The position numbers and the translations under genes are program-made. The notes below the pieces were generated by a model. The model saw only the letters and a program-made list of their open reading frames with translations. It was not told the DNA's origin and did not search any database. Positions 15,662 through 23,816 of a stretch of 33,734 nucleotides of DNA are shown here, piece after piece (the first letter of the stretch is position 1; the number at the start of each line of letters is the position of its first letter). The stretch is from JABHCC01 sp964444375 (lineage in GTDB: Bacteria > Bacteroidota > Bacteroidia > Bacteroidales > UBA12481). The stretch spans positions 1 to 33,734 of the forward strand of contig CAYUGX010000013.1 of the NCBI GenBank assembly GCA_964444375.1, written 5' to 3'.

Positions 15662-18148
15662 TTACAACTGCGGACCCAGCACAAAGTGAAACTGACTACC
15701 GCCCTGTCCTGGGTTATGCGGCAGCTCATCAAATCCATAACCCCAATCAACACCCATCATCCCAAACATGGGCAGGAAAATCCGTACACCAACTCCGGCC
15801 GACCTCACCATATTAAAGGGATTGAAATCCTTAAATTCATACCATGCATTACCCGCCTCGAGGAAAGTCAGGGCAAATAGAGTGGCATTCGGATTCAATG
15901 AAATCGGGAATCTCAATTCCATAGTAAATTTGTTATACAGGTTGGCTCCTTTATCTGGAGTTATAGAACCATTTGCATATCCCCTTAGTGCCACCACATC
16001 TCGACCATAATAGCTATAACCCATCATGCCGTCACCACCAACCTCAAATCCTTCAAACGGAGAGCGGGCAAACTCATTATAGAAGCCAAGAAAACCGAAT
16101 TCTGCCTTGGTTGCCAACACGAAATCTAAGTCCTGATCACCTGCTGGGATCGTCCACAACTTGGTATACCAGCTTGATTTAAAAGTCCATTTATGGTATT
16201 CTATCCACCTGTAGCGATCCACCTCAGACATCTGACTGTAGTCTTTCTTATTAAGCAAAGAATAGGGAGGCGTAATTTGTAATCCAACTTGAAAATTCGA
16301 TCCTCTTCTAGGATAGATGATCTGGTCGGTTGAATTCCGGCCAAAAGTTGTTGTAAAACTGAAGTTATTGCTTATCCCATTTTTAATCACAAAGTATGAC
16401 CAGTCCTCCAGCTTGTATCGTTGGAAAGACAACTGGTTGAACAAAGTGAAGAAATCATCGGGCCACGAAAGTCGCCTACCCAATCCGATGGAAGCACCGG
16501 TTATCTGCATGGCCTGTCTTGAAGGATCCTCGACTTGGCGTCCGTTTGTTTGCACAGTATGGTAAAGTGAAACCGATAAAGAATTCGGTTTCCGTCCACC
16601 TAACCAGGGTTCCACAAAAGATGCGCTGTATGCCTGATAATACTTCCCATTTGATTGAGCCCGCAAACTGAGATTCTGCCCATCACCCGAAGGTAGTGGT
16701 CGCCAGGCATTCTTATTAAAGAGGTTTCGCGCTGAAAAATTCCCAAATCGCACCCCCAATGTTCCAATTACCATTCCAGCCCCCCAACCGCCTGAAATTT
16801 CGATTTGGTCATTGGCTCGCTCGACAACCTGATATTCAATATCAACCGTTCCATTTTCTGCATCTGGTTGCGGGATTGGTCGGATCTGCTCAGGATCAAA
16901 GAATCCAAGCTGGGCCAGTTCTCTGACCGAGCGCATCACATCAGACCGATTGAACAAGTCACCTGGTTTCGATCGAATCTCACGACGAATCACATGCTCA
17001 TTGGTTCGGTCATTACCCGTGATAACAATGTTATTAATACGGGCTTGTGGTCCCTCATATATACTGATCTCGAGGTCAATCGAGTCCCCTTCAACATTGA
17101 CTTCTTTTGGAGTGGCAGAATAGAACAAATACCCGTTATCCACATAGAGGTTATTAACCGCATCAGGAGCAATCTCTAACCTTTCATCCAATAACGACTG
17201 ATCAAAGATGTCTCCCTTTTCAATTTTCAAAGCCGTACTTAGCAGATCAGATGGATACTTTGTATTACCTGTCCAGTTAATATTCCTGAAAAAATATTGT
17301 ATGCCTTCTTTAATTTGAATAGCTAATCCAACAGTACCATCCTCATTCCAGTATAATGAGTCATTCTGAATGGCTGCATCACGATATCCGAGTGAATTGT
17401 ATTTGACCAAAACATTCTCGAGGTCGTCTTCCAGATTGGTTTCAATATACTTCGAGGTTTTAAATATGTTATACCAGGTTTTCTGTTTAGTCTCTTTCAT
17501 TGCGCGTCTGAGCTGGGCATCAGTTAATACCTCATTTCCGACGAAAACGATCTCTCTGATTTTCACGCGCTCATTTTTCTCTACCTGAATATCGAGTACA
17601 GTCGAATTTTGCATCACTGTATCAGGCTTTTGAACGATGGTCACACCGGTTTTAAGGTAGCCTTTAGCAACAAAATGATCTATAATGATTCGTTCTGTAC
17701 GACTCAATAAATTTGATGTAACCTGCGATCCCCTAATCAGGTTTACTTTTTCACGTATATCATCAGCCTCTGTTTTATTAACTCCAGAAAAAGAGAAACG
17801 CGATAGCCGTGGCTGCTCCTGCAAATAGATATCCAGAAAAACCTTGTCTTCAATAATTCTGGTTATGGTTATCTCAATATCTGAAAACAAACCCTGAGAC
17901 CAAAGTTTTTCCATGGCTTCGGTGATCTTGGTTCCTGGAATGTCGATTACATCCCCAACGGTCAGACCTGAAACGTGAGCCAGTACACTTTTTGTTAGGT
18001 ATTTGACTCCTGATACAGTGAGGCCACCGATCTCATATTGCTTGGCGTTGGAATAATTTATGACCTTCTTACCGCCTTGCTGACCCAGCAATGTCACTGG
18101 GTTTAACACTAATACAGCTATACAAATAGCGTAAATAACTTTTCTCAT
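15662..18148 (-). CDS. bamA: Outer-membrane protein assembly factor BamA
   Basis: BamA is the Omp85-family barrel that inserts beta-barrel proteins into the outer membrane. The product has 828 residues, a normal length. A signal peptide covers about residues 1-22. Five POTRA domains follow from about residue 35 to 445; the segments FSFSGVNKTEADDIREKV and IVITGNDRTNEHVIRREI mark POTRA starts. The remainder is a 16-strand-type barrel containing the LRGY form of the conserved VRGF/Y lid motif. The end, FHFVLGPQL, resembles the C-termini of Bacteroidota BamA proteins. The gene starts eight bases after uppS and is followed by two ompH chaperone genes, the standard arrangement. Confidence 0.96.
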   Translation of the reverse strand: MRKVIYAICIAVLVLNPVTLLGQQGGKKVINYSNAKQYEIGGLTVSGVKYLTKSVLAHVSGLTVGDVIDIPGTKITEAMEKLWSQGLFSDIEITITRIIEDKVFLDIYLQEQPRLSRFSFSGVNKTEADDIREKVNLIRGSQVTSNLLSRTERIIIDHFVAKGYLKTGVTIVQKPDTVMQNSTVLDIQVEKNERVKIREIVFVGNEVLTDAQLRRAMKETKQKTWYNIFKTSKYIETNLEDDLENVLVKYNSLGYRDAAIQNDSLYWNEDGTVGLAIQIKEGIQYFFRNINWTGNTKYPSDLLSTALKIEKGDIFDQSLLDERLEIAPDAVNNLYVDNGYLFYSATPKEVNVEGDSIDLEISIYEGPQARINNIVITGNDRTNEHVIRREIRSKPGDLFNRSDVMRSVRELAQLGFFDPEQIRPIPQPDAENGTVDIEYQVVERANDQIEISGGWGAGMVIGTLGVRFGNFSARNLFNKNAWRPLPSGDGQNLSLRAQSNGKYYQAYSASFVEPWLGGRKPNSLSVSLYHTVQTNGRQVEDPSRQAMQITGASIGLGRRLSWPDDFFTLFNQLSFQRYKLEDWSYFVIKNGISNNFSFTTTFGRNSTDQIIYPRRGSNFQVGLQITPPYSLLNKKDYSQMSEVDRYRWIEYHKWTFKSSWYTKLWTIPAGDQDLDFVLATKAEFGFLGFYNEFARSPFEGFEVGGDGMMGYSYYGRDVVALRGYANGSITPDKGANLYNKFTMELRFPISLNPNATLFALTFLEAGNAWYEFKDFNPFNMVRSAGVGVRIFLPMFGMMGVDWGYGFDELPHNPGQGGSQFHFVLGPQL

Positions 18149-18156
18149 TCCTGGTC

Positions 18157-18903
18157 TTACTTGCTTAAAAGTTGTTCGCTGATTCTACCAAACCTTCTCT
18201 CTCTACATTGATAATCATATAAGGCCTCATAGTAATCTTCCTTGCGAAAATCAGGCCAAAGTTTATTTGTAAAATACAGCTCGGAGTATGCGATCTGATA
18301 CAATAAAAAATTACTGATACGAATTTCACCACTCGTGCGAATCAGCAGTTCAGGATCGGGTGTTGTTCCCGTCTCCAGATAGGGTTTTATGTTCTCTTCG
18401 TTAATGTCTTCAATGGCCACCTTACCCGTATGGGCATCCATGGCTACCTTCTTGATGGCCTTTACCAATTCCCAGCGGGCACTATATGACAAGGCCAGAA
18501 TTAGCCGAAGGCCAGTATTTTGACTGGTTTTTTCAGTCAAGTCGCGGATCTCGGCCTGTGTACTTTTAGGTAACTTTTGAATATCCCCAATGGTAGTGAC
18601 CCTTACATTCTCTTTAATTAATTTCTTGGTCTCCTTCCGGATGGTAGAGACCAGCAAGCCCATCAAGGCATTGACTTCTTCCAGTGGCCGATTCCAGTTT
18701 TCAGTCGAAAAGGCATATAAGGTCAAGTATTCAATACCCAACTCACCGGATGCCTCCACGACTTCACGAACGGGGGTAACCCCATTCTGGTGACCGATTA
18801 TTCGAGCAACACCTTTTTTTCGGGCCCAACGGCCATTGCCATCCATGATTATGGCAACATGCTTTGGTAATCTCTTCAGGTTCAGTTTTTCTTTCAGGCT
18901 CAT
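18157..18903 (-). CDS. uppS: Undecaprenyl diphosphate synthase (isoprenyl transferase)
   Basis: This is a cis-prenyltransferase that makes the C55 carrier lipid for peptidoglycan and surface polysaccharide. The ATG at 18903 gives 248 residues, typical for the family. It overlaps the stop of the preceding DUF6089 gene as ATGA, suggesting translational coupling; the longer open frame from 18948 would add 15 unrelated residues and is not preferred. The catalytic motif HVAIIMDGNGRWA (D21), the YAFSTENWNRP segment and the C-terminal RTSGEIRISNFLLYQ segment are all present. It is followed after eight bases by bamA. Confidence 0.96.
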   Translation of the reverse strand: MSLKEKLNLKRLPKHVAIIMDGNGRWARKKGVARIIGHQNGVTPVREVVEASGELGIEYLTLYAFSTENWNRPLEEVNALMGLLVSTIRKETKKLIKENVRVTTIGDIQKLPKSTQAEIRDLTEKTSQNTGLRLILALSYSARWELVKAIKKVAMDAHTGKVAIEDINEENIKPYLETGTTPDPELLIRTSGEIRISNFLLYQIAYSELYFTNKLWPDFRKEDYYEALYDYQCRERRFGRISEQLLSK

Positions 18904-19523
18904 TTCTTCTTTTTCCGTTGATTGTCGTAATACGGACAATCCTTGCACCTAGGCTTAAAATTATAATGGGCAGTCAAACCTACAAAACTATACCAATTAC
19001 TTGGATTCTTATCTGTGTTCGTAATGCTTACCGGATAATTTATATCTGATGTTTTCCTCAGATGCCATTCAAACGCCAGTCCAATGCTTTCAGATACCTG
19101 ATATTTCACCCCGGTAACGAAGGGTAGCGAAATATTTGGCTGAAGATTCACACCCACTCCAGGGGTGCTAAAATCCTTAAAAAAGGCCCCAATCCCGGCT
19201 GCAATGAAAGTAGTGACTTTTTGCGTTTCCTTTTCGGGATCGAATGGCAAAAAATTAAACTCGAAAAGAGTATGCACATCCAGCGGATCCGCAAGTGGAG
19301 AAACACCATAATTTGCACCAACTCTGAAAGCATATCTTTTATTCAGGTTGTATCGATAAAATGCGCCAAATGCAGGTGCAAGGGATACCAGTTCAGGTAC
19401 TGGTAAGATGGTTTGCTGATGCTCCTCACTCATTCCACCAAAAACACCCAAATCAGAACTCTCCTGAGCAAACATGGCTATCCCACCCATAATCAATCCA
19501 ACAATGATGGCTATTCTCTTCAT
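18900..19523 (-). CDS. DUF6089-type outer-membrane beta-barrel protein
   Basis: This 207-residue protein has a signal peptide (about residues 1-20, ending AMFAQ) and alternating hydrophobic strands suggestive of a small outer-membrane barrel. Segments such as APAFGAFYRYNLNKRYAFRVGANYG and AFEWHLRKTSDINYPVSIT fit the DUF6089 family, which in Bacteroidota is found next to uppS and bamA. Function is unknown; placement suggests a role in envelope assembly. The C-terminus has two cysteines close together (CKDC) and a lysine-rich end. Its stop overlaps the uppS start (ATGA). Upstream lie a -7 box and a striking 13-base inverted repeat. Confidence 0.82.
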   Translation of the reverse strand: MKRIAIIVGLIMGGIAMFAQESSDLGVFGGMSEEHQQTILPVPELVSLAPAFGAFYRYNLNKRYAFRVGANYGVSPLADPLDVHTLFEFNFLPFDPEKETQKVTTFIAAGIGAFFKDFSTPGVGVNLQPNISLPFVTGVKYQVSESIGLAFEWHLRKTSDINYPVSITNTDKNPSNWYSFVGLTAHYNFKPRCKDCPYYDNQRKKKK

Positions 19524-19535
19524 TTACTCTGTATA

Positions 19536-19581
19536 ATTGCTAGTTATTCCCTTCTATAATTCTACTACAATAACTAGCAAT
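19536..19581 (-). promoter_or_regulatory. 13-bp perfect inverted repeat in the DUF6089 leader
   Basis: ATTGCTAGTTATT (19536-19548) and AATAACTAGCAAT (19569-19581) are perfectly complementary, separated by 20 bases. The element lies between the -7 box (19585-19592) and the ATG at 19523, so it would form a stem-loop at or near the 5' end of the mRNA. There is no T-tract after it, which argues against a terminator. Confidence 0.75.
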
Positions 19582-19584
19582 CCG

Positions 19585-19592
19585 CAAATATA
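19585..19592 (-). promoter_or_regulatory. -7 box before the DUF6089-uppS-bamA genes
   Basis: TATATTTG on the minus strand matches TAnnTTTG. A TTG lies 24 bases further upstream, slightly beyond the usual spacing. The predicted transcript start falls at the base of the 13-bp inverted repeat. Confidence 0.5.
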
Positions 19593-19615
19593 GTATAAAA
19601 TAACGGTTAAAAATC

Positions 19616-20524
19616 TCAATTCCGCTTATCGAAACCCCACATGAGTTTTGTTCGCAGGGTGTTGTAAAATCCATGGTCTTGCAAACGGAGGGTTTTCACT
19701 GTGAAAGGGGCCAGTATAATCTTTAGCTCTAGTCCAGATTCAACTACCACTGATCTGGAATCCAAAGACACCAAAACATGACCGGATCTTCCTTCCATTT
19801 TCAGGCTAAGTACCATCCGATCGGGATAGACAATTGGCCGAACAGCCAGATTATGTGGTGCAATAGGAGCCAGAATGAAATCCCCTGCCCCAGGAACAAC
19901 CAATGGGCCTCCCACACTCAGTGAATATGCAGTCGATCCGGTAGGTGTCGATACAATCAATCCATCAGCCCAATAGGTGTTTAAATACTCACCATCTAAA
20001 AAGGCCTGAATCTTTATCATCGACGAGTCATCTCGCTTGTGAACCGTAAGTTCGTTCAAGGCAAAATTGAAGTCACCAAATAACTCCTGATCCGTAATTA
20101 ATTGAATTAGCGTACGATCCTCAATATCATATAGCCCATGTATGATTGAATCAATTGCCTTTATGATTTCCTCTTGCGCAATATCAGCTAGAAAGCCTAG
20201 TCTTCCTGCATTAATTCCAGCTACCGGGATTTCTAGGTCGCGGACGAAAGTGACAGCTTCAAGATAAGTTCCATCGCCTCCAACACTCAACATAACATCA
20301 GCGTGTTGAGGAATCTCAGCCGGGGTTGAAAAACAACCCGCAACACGTATTGTTTCATCCAAAGCTTGTTCAACAAAATCAAAGTAGGGCCTGAACATGA
20401 ACACCTCAGCCCCCTGGGATTCAAGCCGAGCCAATAAAGACCTGAAATGCAAACGAAAAGATTCTTTAAAAGTCCGACCAAATATCAGAACAGTAGTGTG
20501 AGTGGGGTCAAAAGTGCTTTTCAT
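19616..20524 (-). CDS. nadK: NAD kinase
   Basis: NAD kinase phosphorylates NAD to NADP in the cytoplasm. The 302-residue product has the GGDG motif (82-85, in SVGGDGTYLEAV), the NAGRLGFLAD segment and the conserved DGLIVSTPTGSTAYSLSVGG region. The ATG follows the CBS/ACT gene's TGA after a single base, so the two are tightly coupled, suggesting that the CBS/ACT protein senses a nucleotide or metabolite relevant to this step. The 3' gap of about 90 bases carries an apparent internal promoter for the envelope genes. Confidence 0.96.
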   Translation of the reverse strand: MKSTFDPTHTTVLIFGRTFKESFRLHFRSLLARLESQGAEVFMFRPYFDFVEQALDETIRVAGCFSTPAEIPQHADVMLSVGGDGTYLEAVTFVRDLEIPVAGINAGRLGFLADIAQEEIIKAIDSIIHGLYDIEDRTLIQLITDQELFGDFNFALNELTVHKRDDSSMIKIQAFLDGEYLNTYWADGLIVSTPTGSTAYSLSVGGPLVVPGAGDFILAPIAPHNLAVRPIVYPDRMVLSLKMEGRSGHVLVSLDSRSVVVESGLELKIILAPFTVKTLRLQDHGFYNTLRTKLMWGFDKRN

Positions 20525-20525
20525 G

Positions 20526-21191
20526 TCAGGTATTTAAGTAGCGCATGAACTCTTCATAGCGGCTCCGATACAGATCATCTAGCTCCTCGTCTTCAAGATA
20601 AGTGGCATGTATGGCATACCCATAGCGTTCAAAAGAGCGAAGAATGCTGGTAACATCCTGGGTGTTTACTTTCAGACTTACCTCAAGCTGCATCGAATCA
20701 GGTGGTGAAACGGCTGATAAACTCAACAGCTTAGCGTTGTTCTCTTCGATTAACCGTCCAATTTCTGTGATGCTGTAATCATGAGAAGTCATAGACAATA
20801 TTATAATTGCACCTGGTTGATCAGCAGCAATGAATCGTGCAAAATGTTTTACCAGATCGCGAAGAACGATAGAGCCCAGATACACTTTATCCTGATTCAA
20901 TACCGGAATAATGGTCAGGTTGAGCCGGTGAACTAAGTCAACCACTTCGTAAAAATGCTGCTGTTCGAGTACAAAAGGACTAAATAGTGATAAATGGTGG
21001 CTACCTAATGCCGCGTCAGGATCGTCAAGTGCATAAATATCAGAATCTGAAACGAGTCCTAAGAAATCGGTATTGTTCACAACCGGAAGGTGTGAAACAC
21101 GAAAATTCTCCATCCATGTCAGGGTTTGTGCCCCGGTATCGGAGGTTTTTACAACTGGTATTACTTCTGAAATGAGATCTTTGGCCAGCAT
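20526..21191 (-). CDS. CBS-pair and ACT-like domain protein
   Basis: This is a predicted cytoplasmic ligand-binding regulator of 221 residues. Two CBS motifs occupy about residues 1-55 (VSHLPVVNNTDFLGLVSDSD) and 70-125 (IIPVLNQDKVYLGSIVLRDL). Residues about 137-205 resemble an ACT domain (AIIILSMTSHDYSITEIGRL, then SLKVNTQDVTSILRSFERYG). CBS pairs usually bind adenosine nucleotides and ACT domains bind amino acids or similar ligands; the actual ligand here is unknown. It is the first gene of the long minus-strand run, one base before nadK, and divergent from pdxJ with overlapping promoter elements. Confidence 0.85.
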   Translation of the reverse strand: MLAKDLISEVIPVVKTSDTGAQTLTWMENFRVSHLPVVNNTDFLGLVSDSDIYALDDPDAALGSHHLSLFSPFVLEQQHFYEVVDLVHRLNLTIIPVLNQDKVYLGSIVLRDLVKHFARFIAADQPGAIIILSMTSHDYSITEIGRLIEENNAKLLSLSAVSPPDSMQLEVSLKVNTQDVTSILRSFERYGYAIHATYLEDEELDDLYRSRYEEFMRYLNT

Positions 21192-21212
21192 AATGCAGAT
21201 TAATAATATCTG

Positions 21213-21228
21213 TACCTTTGTAAAGGTA
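21213..21228. promoter_or_regulatory. Palindromic overlapping -7 boxes, pdxJ versus CBS/nadK operon
   Basis: TACCTTT-GT-AAAGGTA is an inverted repeat in the 55-base divergent gap. On the plus strand it holds TACCTTTG, an exact TAnnTTTG match 26 bases before the pdxJ ATG. On the minus strand it holds TACCTTTA, one mismatch, 29 bases before the CBS gene ATG. No -33 box at normal spacing is clear on either side. Confidence 0.5.
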
Positions 21229-21246
21229 ATCTATTAGCAGAAAATC

Positions 21247-21963
21247 ATGACTCGCTTAAGTGTAAATATAAATAAAATTGCTACACTCCGGAATGCCCGT
21301 GGCGGCAATATACCAAATGTATTTCAGGCTGCCGTTGAATGTCAGGAATTTGGGGCTGAAGGTATTACAGTACATCCCCGTCCTGATGAACGACACATTC
21401 GCTATCAGGATGTATGGGACATCAAACCAATTATCACCACCGAGTTCAATATTGAAGGCTACCCATCAGAAACCTTCATCGAATTGGTTTTAGCTGCAAA
21501 ACCTGATCAGGTTACATTGGTACCGGATCCACCAGAAGCCTTAACCTCGAATGCGGGTTGGGATACCATAGGTCATCTTGATTTCTTAAAAGATACGATC
21601 CGACGTTTTCATGAGGTTGGCATCAGAACATCCATTTTTATTGACACCGACACAGAAAACATCAAGAACGCTGCCAAAACTGGGACAGATCGTGTAGAAT
21701 TATATACGGAACCTTATGCCACCGAGTTCTCCCAAAATAAGGAAGCCGCAATAAAACCCTTTCGCCTTGCAGCTGAGAGTGCAAGATCAGTTGGGCTAGG
21801 ACTGAATGCAGGCCACGATCTCAATCTCAATAATCTAGCCTTCTTTGCTAAAAGTATTCCCGACCTGCTTGAAGTCAGTATTGGACACGCCCTTATCGCT
21901 GACGCATTGTACTTCGGATTACATAACACCATCATGATGTACAAAAGACTGCTGACCAAATAA
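21247..21963 (+). CDS. pdxJ: Pyridoxine 5'-phosphate synthase
   Basis: PdxJ condenses 1-deoxy-D-xylulose 5-phosphate with 3-amino-2-oxopropyl phosphate to give pyridoxine 5'-phosphate in the DXP-dependent vitamin B6 route. The 238-residue product has the family signatures: LSVNINKIATLRNARGG at the N-terminus, ITVHPRPDERHI (about 38-49), TLVPDPPEALTSNAGWD, and GLNAGHDLNLNNL near the C-terminus. The length is normal. It is a single plus-strand gene; its stop is one base from the converging hydrolase stop, leaving no room for a separate terminator. Confidence 0.96.
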   Translation: MTRLSVNINKIATLRNARGGNIPNVFQAAVECQEFGAEGITVHPRPDERHIRYQDVWDIKPIITTEFNIEGYPSETFIELVLAAKPDQVTLVPDPPEALTSNAGWDTIGHLDFLKDTIRRFHEVGIRTSIFIDTDTENIKNAAKTGTDRVELYTEPYATEFSQNKEAAIKPFRLAAESARSVGLGLNAGHDLNLNNLAFFAKSIPDLLEVSIGHALIADALYFGLHNTIMMYKRLLTK

Positions 21964-21964
21964 A

Positions 21965-22771
21965 CTACATCATAACAAAGCGCTTAACCAGATTCACAAA
22001 TTCCTCTGGTCGCTCAGCGTGCAGCCAATGACCTGCCCCGGCAATGGTTTTGATCTGAGCTGACGGAAAGATCTGTCTGATGGCTTGTTCATCCTCGACC
22101 TGAATATAATTGGATTCTCCACCTCGAATAAAGAGGGCCGGAAAATGCCGGTATCCCTTGGAATTCAGATCAGCCAGCGACAATCCATCGATGAGGTGTG
22201 AAAGATTGTTTAGCAATACGGGCAGGTTCAACCGCCATGAATAGCCCTCTTGTTCTTTCTTATGAAGGTTCTTGAAGAGAAATTGCCGCAAACGCTTATC
22301 TGGTAAGTGATGAGCCAGCTCCTCATCAATTTCTTTTAAGGTGCGCAAGGAGTCTAAATCTAGTCCGATCAAACTCTCGATGATGTGCTTGTGGCCATGA
22401 ACCTGTGCGGGTTCTTGACCTCCACGGATATAGGATAAAGGACTCATGTCGGCAACCAGCAATTTGCTTACCCTTCCTGGGAAATGGGTGGCAAAGAACA
22501 TGGCAGTTTTACCTCCCATTGAATGGCCAAGTAACATAGCTCGCTCAATCTGAAGGTCATCTAGCAAAACCTTCAGGTCGTCCATCATGTCTGGGTAAGT
22601 GTGCTCGTTGACATGGGGGGACTGGCCATGATTACGTTGATCCACCAGGTATACCTCGCTGAATCCTGCCAATTCCCTAGCAATTGATAACCAATTGTGG
22701 CCTGAACCATACAGACCATGTAATATTATTATGGGATGACCTGATCCCAGCTTTTGATAATGTAGTTTCAT
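21965..22771 (-). CDS. Alpha/beta-fold hydrolase, YbfF-like
   Basis: This is a predicted cytoplasmic esterase of 268 residues, similar to YbfF-type short-acyl esterases. The oxyanion region is HGLYGSGHNW (18-27), the nucleophile is S84 in GHSMGGK, and the likely catalytic histidine is in AGAGHWLHAERPEEF near the C-terminus. A DQRNHGQSPH segment follows the second strand, as in YbfF relatives. Natural substrate unknown. It follows udk after five bases and is probably co-transcribed with it. Confidence 0.88.
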   Translation of the reverse strand: MKLHYQKLGSGHPIIILHGLYGSGHNWLSIARELAGFSEVYLVDQRNHGQSPHVNEHTYPDMMDDLKVLLDDLQIERAMLLGHSMGGKTAMFFATHFPGRVSKLLVADMSPLSYIRGGQEPAQVHGHKHIIESLIGLDLDSLRTLKEIDEELAHHLPDKRLRQFLFKNLHKKEQEGYSWRLNLPVLLNNLSHLIDGLSLADLNSKGYRHFPALFIRGGESNYIQVEDEQAIRQIFPSAQIKTIAGAGHWLHAERPEEFVNLVKRFVMM

Positions 22772-22776
22772 TTTGT

Positions 22777-23397
22777 TTAAAAATCCTGGTCAACCAGATG
22801 TTGCTTGATTAAGCTTACGAGAACCTGGATGCCCACTTCATTCTCACCACCCTGAGGAATGATAAGGTCTGCGTACCTCTTTGAGGGTTCAATAAACTCA
22901 AGATGCATGGGCTTGACCGTCTTTTCATACCGATCCAGTACAGCTTTAACAGATCGTCCTCGTTCAATCATATCACGGTATATAACCCTTCCCAGGCGAT
23001 CGTCTGCATCAGCATCAACATACACCTTGATATCCATGAGCTTGCGAAGACCGGGATCCCCCAGAATGAGAATTCCCTCAACAATGACAATAGGTTTTGG
23101 TGTGACTGGAATACTCTCTGATGACCGAATGCAGGTAAGATAACTGTATATGGGTTGCTGAATGGTCTGATCTTGCTTAAGCATCTGGATATGGTCAACT
23201 AGGAGAGGCCATTCAATTGAATCGGGATGGTCAAAGTTCAACTGCTGCCGCTGTTCTAGTGGCAAATGTGCATTATCGCAGTAATACGAATCCTGGGGAA
23301 TCAGGGCAATACTCTCCTCAGGTAAAGCCTGAATGACCTTGTTTACTACAGTAGTTTTTCCAGAACCAGTACCACCGGCAATTCCAACAATAAGCAT
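22777..23397 (-). CDS. udk: Uridine kinase
   Basis: Uridine/cytidine kinase of the pyrimidine salvage pathway. The 206-residue product has the Walker A motif GGTGSGKT (about 9-16), a PQDSYY segment involved in nucleoside binding, NFDHPDSIEW, and EGILIL. The RDMIERGRS segment (lid region) is also present. Length is normal for the family. It is divergent from the Dabb gene across 45 bases and is followed closely by the alpha/beta hydrolase. Confidence 0.95.
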   Translation of the reverse strand: MLIVGIAGGTGSGKTTVVNKVIQALPEESIALIPQDSYYCDNAHLPLEQRQQLNFDHPDSIEWPLLVDHIQMLKQDQTIQQPIYSYLTCIRSSESIPVTPKPIVIVEGILILGDPGLRKLMDIKVYVDADADDRLGRVIYRDMIERGRSVKAVLDRYEKTVKPMHLEFIEPSKRYADLIIPQGGENEVGIQVLVSLIKQHLVDQDF

Positions 23398-23410
23398 AAA
23401 TGATTCCTTA

Positions 23411-23438
23411 TTGGTTAGTTAAACGATGCGTATATTTG
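23411..23438 (+). promoter_or_regulatory. Promoter of the Dabb gene, possibly leaderless
   Basis: TTG (23411-23413), 17 bases, then TATATTTG (23431-23438), a full -7 match. Only four bases separate the -7 box from the ATG at 23443, so the transcript would begin at or next to the start codon. Confidence 0.55.
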
Positions 23439-23442
23439 CAGC

Positions 23443-23745
23443 ATGATTCGACACATCGTAATGTTCAAATTAAAAGAATTTTCTTCAGACGAAGAAAGAA
23501 ATCAAGCAGTAGAAGATGTTTTACTGAATTTTAGATCCTTGATCGGAGAAATCCCTCAAATTAGGACTTATGAAGTCGAGGCCGACATAGTACATGGCGA
23601 CTCATCGTTCGACATTGTTGTGAACAGCCTGTTCGATTCACTTGAAGATCTGAAAGCTTACCAGGCCCATCCTGCTCATCAATATGCAGTACAGCAGAAT
23701 CGCCAATGGTCAGCCCAAAAGGTAGTCGTTGACTATAAAGAATAA
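23443..23745 (+). CDS. Dabb (stress-responsive alpha/beta barrel) protein
   Basis: This 100-residue protein is a ferredoxin-like dimeric alpha/beta barrel of the Dabb family. It begins MIRHIVMFKLKEFSSDEERN and has the conserved FDIVVNSLFDSLEDLKAYQ region followed by HPAHQYAV. In other organisms, family members range from stress-responsive proteins to small-molecule cyclases; no function can be assigned here. The whole 71-base gap to the next gene is filled by a hexamer repeat that begins at this gene's stop codon. The close -7 box suggests a leaderless mRNA. Confidence 0.88.
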   Translation: MIRHIVMFKLKEFSSDEERNQAVEDVLLNFRSLIGEIPQIRTYEVEADIVHGDSSFDIVVNSLFDSLEDLKAYQAHPAHQYAVQQNRQWSAQKVVVDYKE

Positions 23746-23810
23746 GAGTAAGAATAAGAGTAAGAGTAAGAATAAGAGTAAGAGTAAGAGTAAGAGTAAG
23801 AGTAAGAATA
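23739..23810 (+). repeat. Twelve-unit AGARTA hexamer tandem repeat
   Basis: Twelve back-to-back six-base units: AGAATA at positions 1, 3, 6 and 12, AGAGTA elsewhere. The first unit overlaps the Dabb stop codon (23743-23745), and the array ends six bases before the manA ATG. A degenerate relative follows gdhA (1747-1807). Confidence 0.95.
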
Positions 23811-23816
23811 AGTATC

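Noticed and set aside
18904..18948. Longer N-terminus for UppS
   Set aside because: The 15 extra residues lie inside the DUF6089 coding end and do not resemble the family. The ATGA overlap at 18900-18903 explains the start.
23739..23810. Hexamer array as a CRISPR
   Set aside because: Units are contiguous six-base repeats without spacers, and there are no cas genes.
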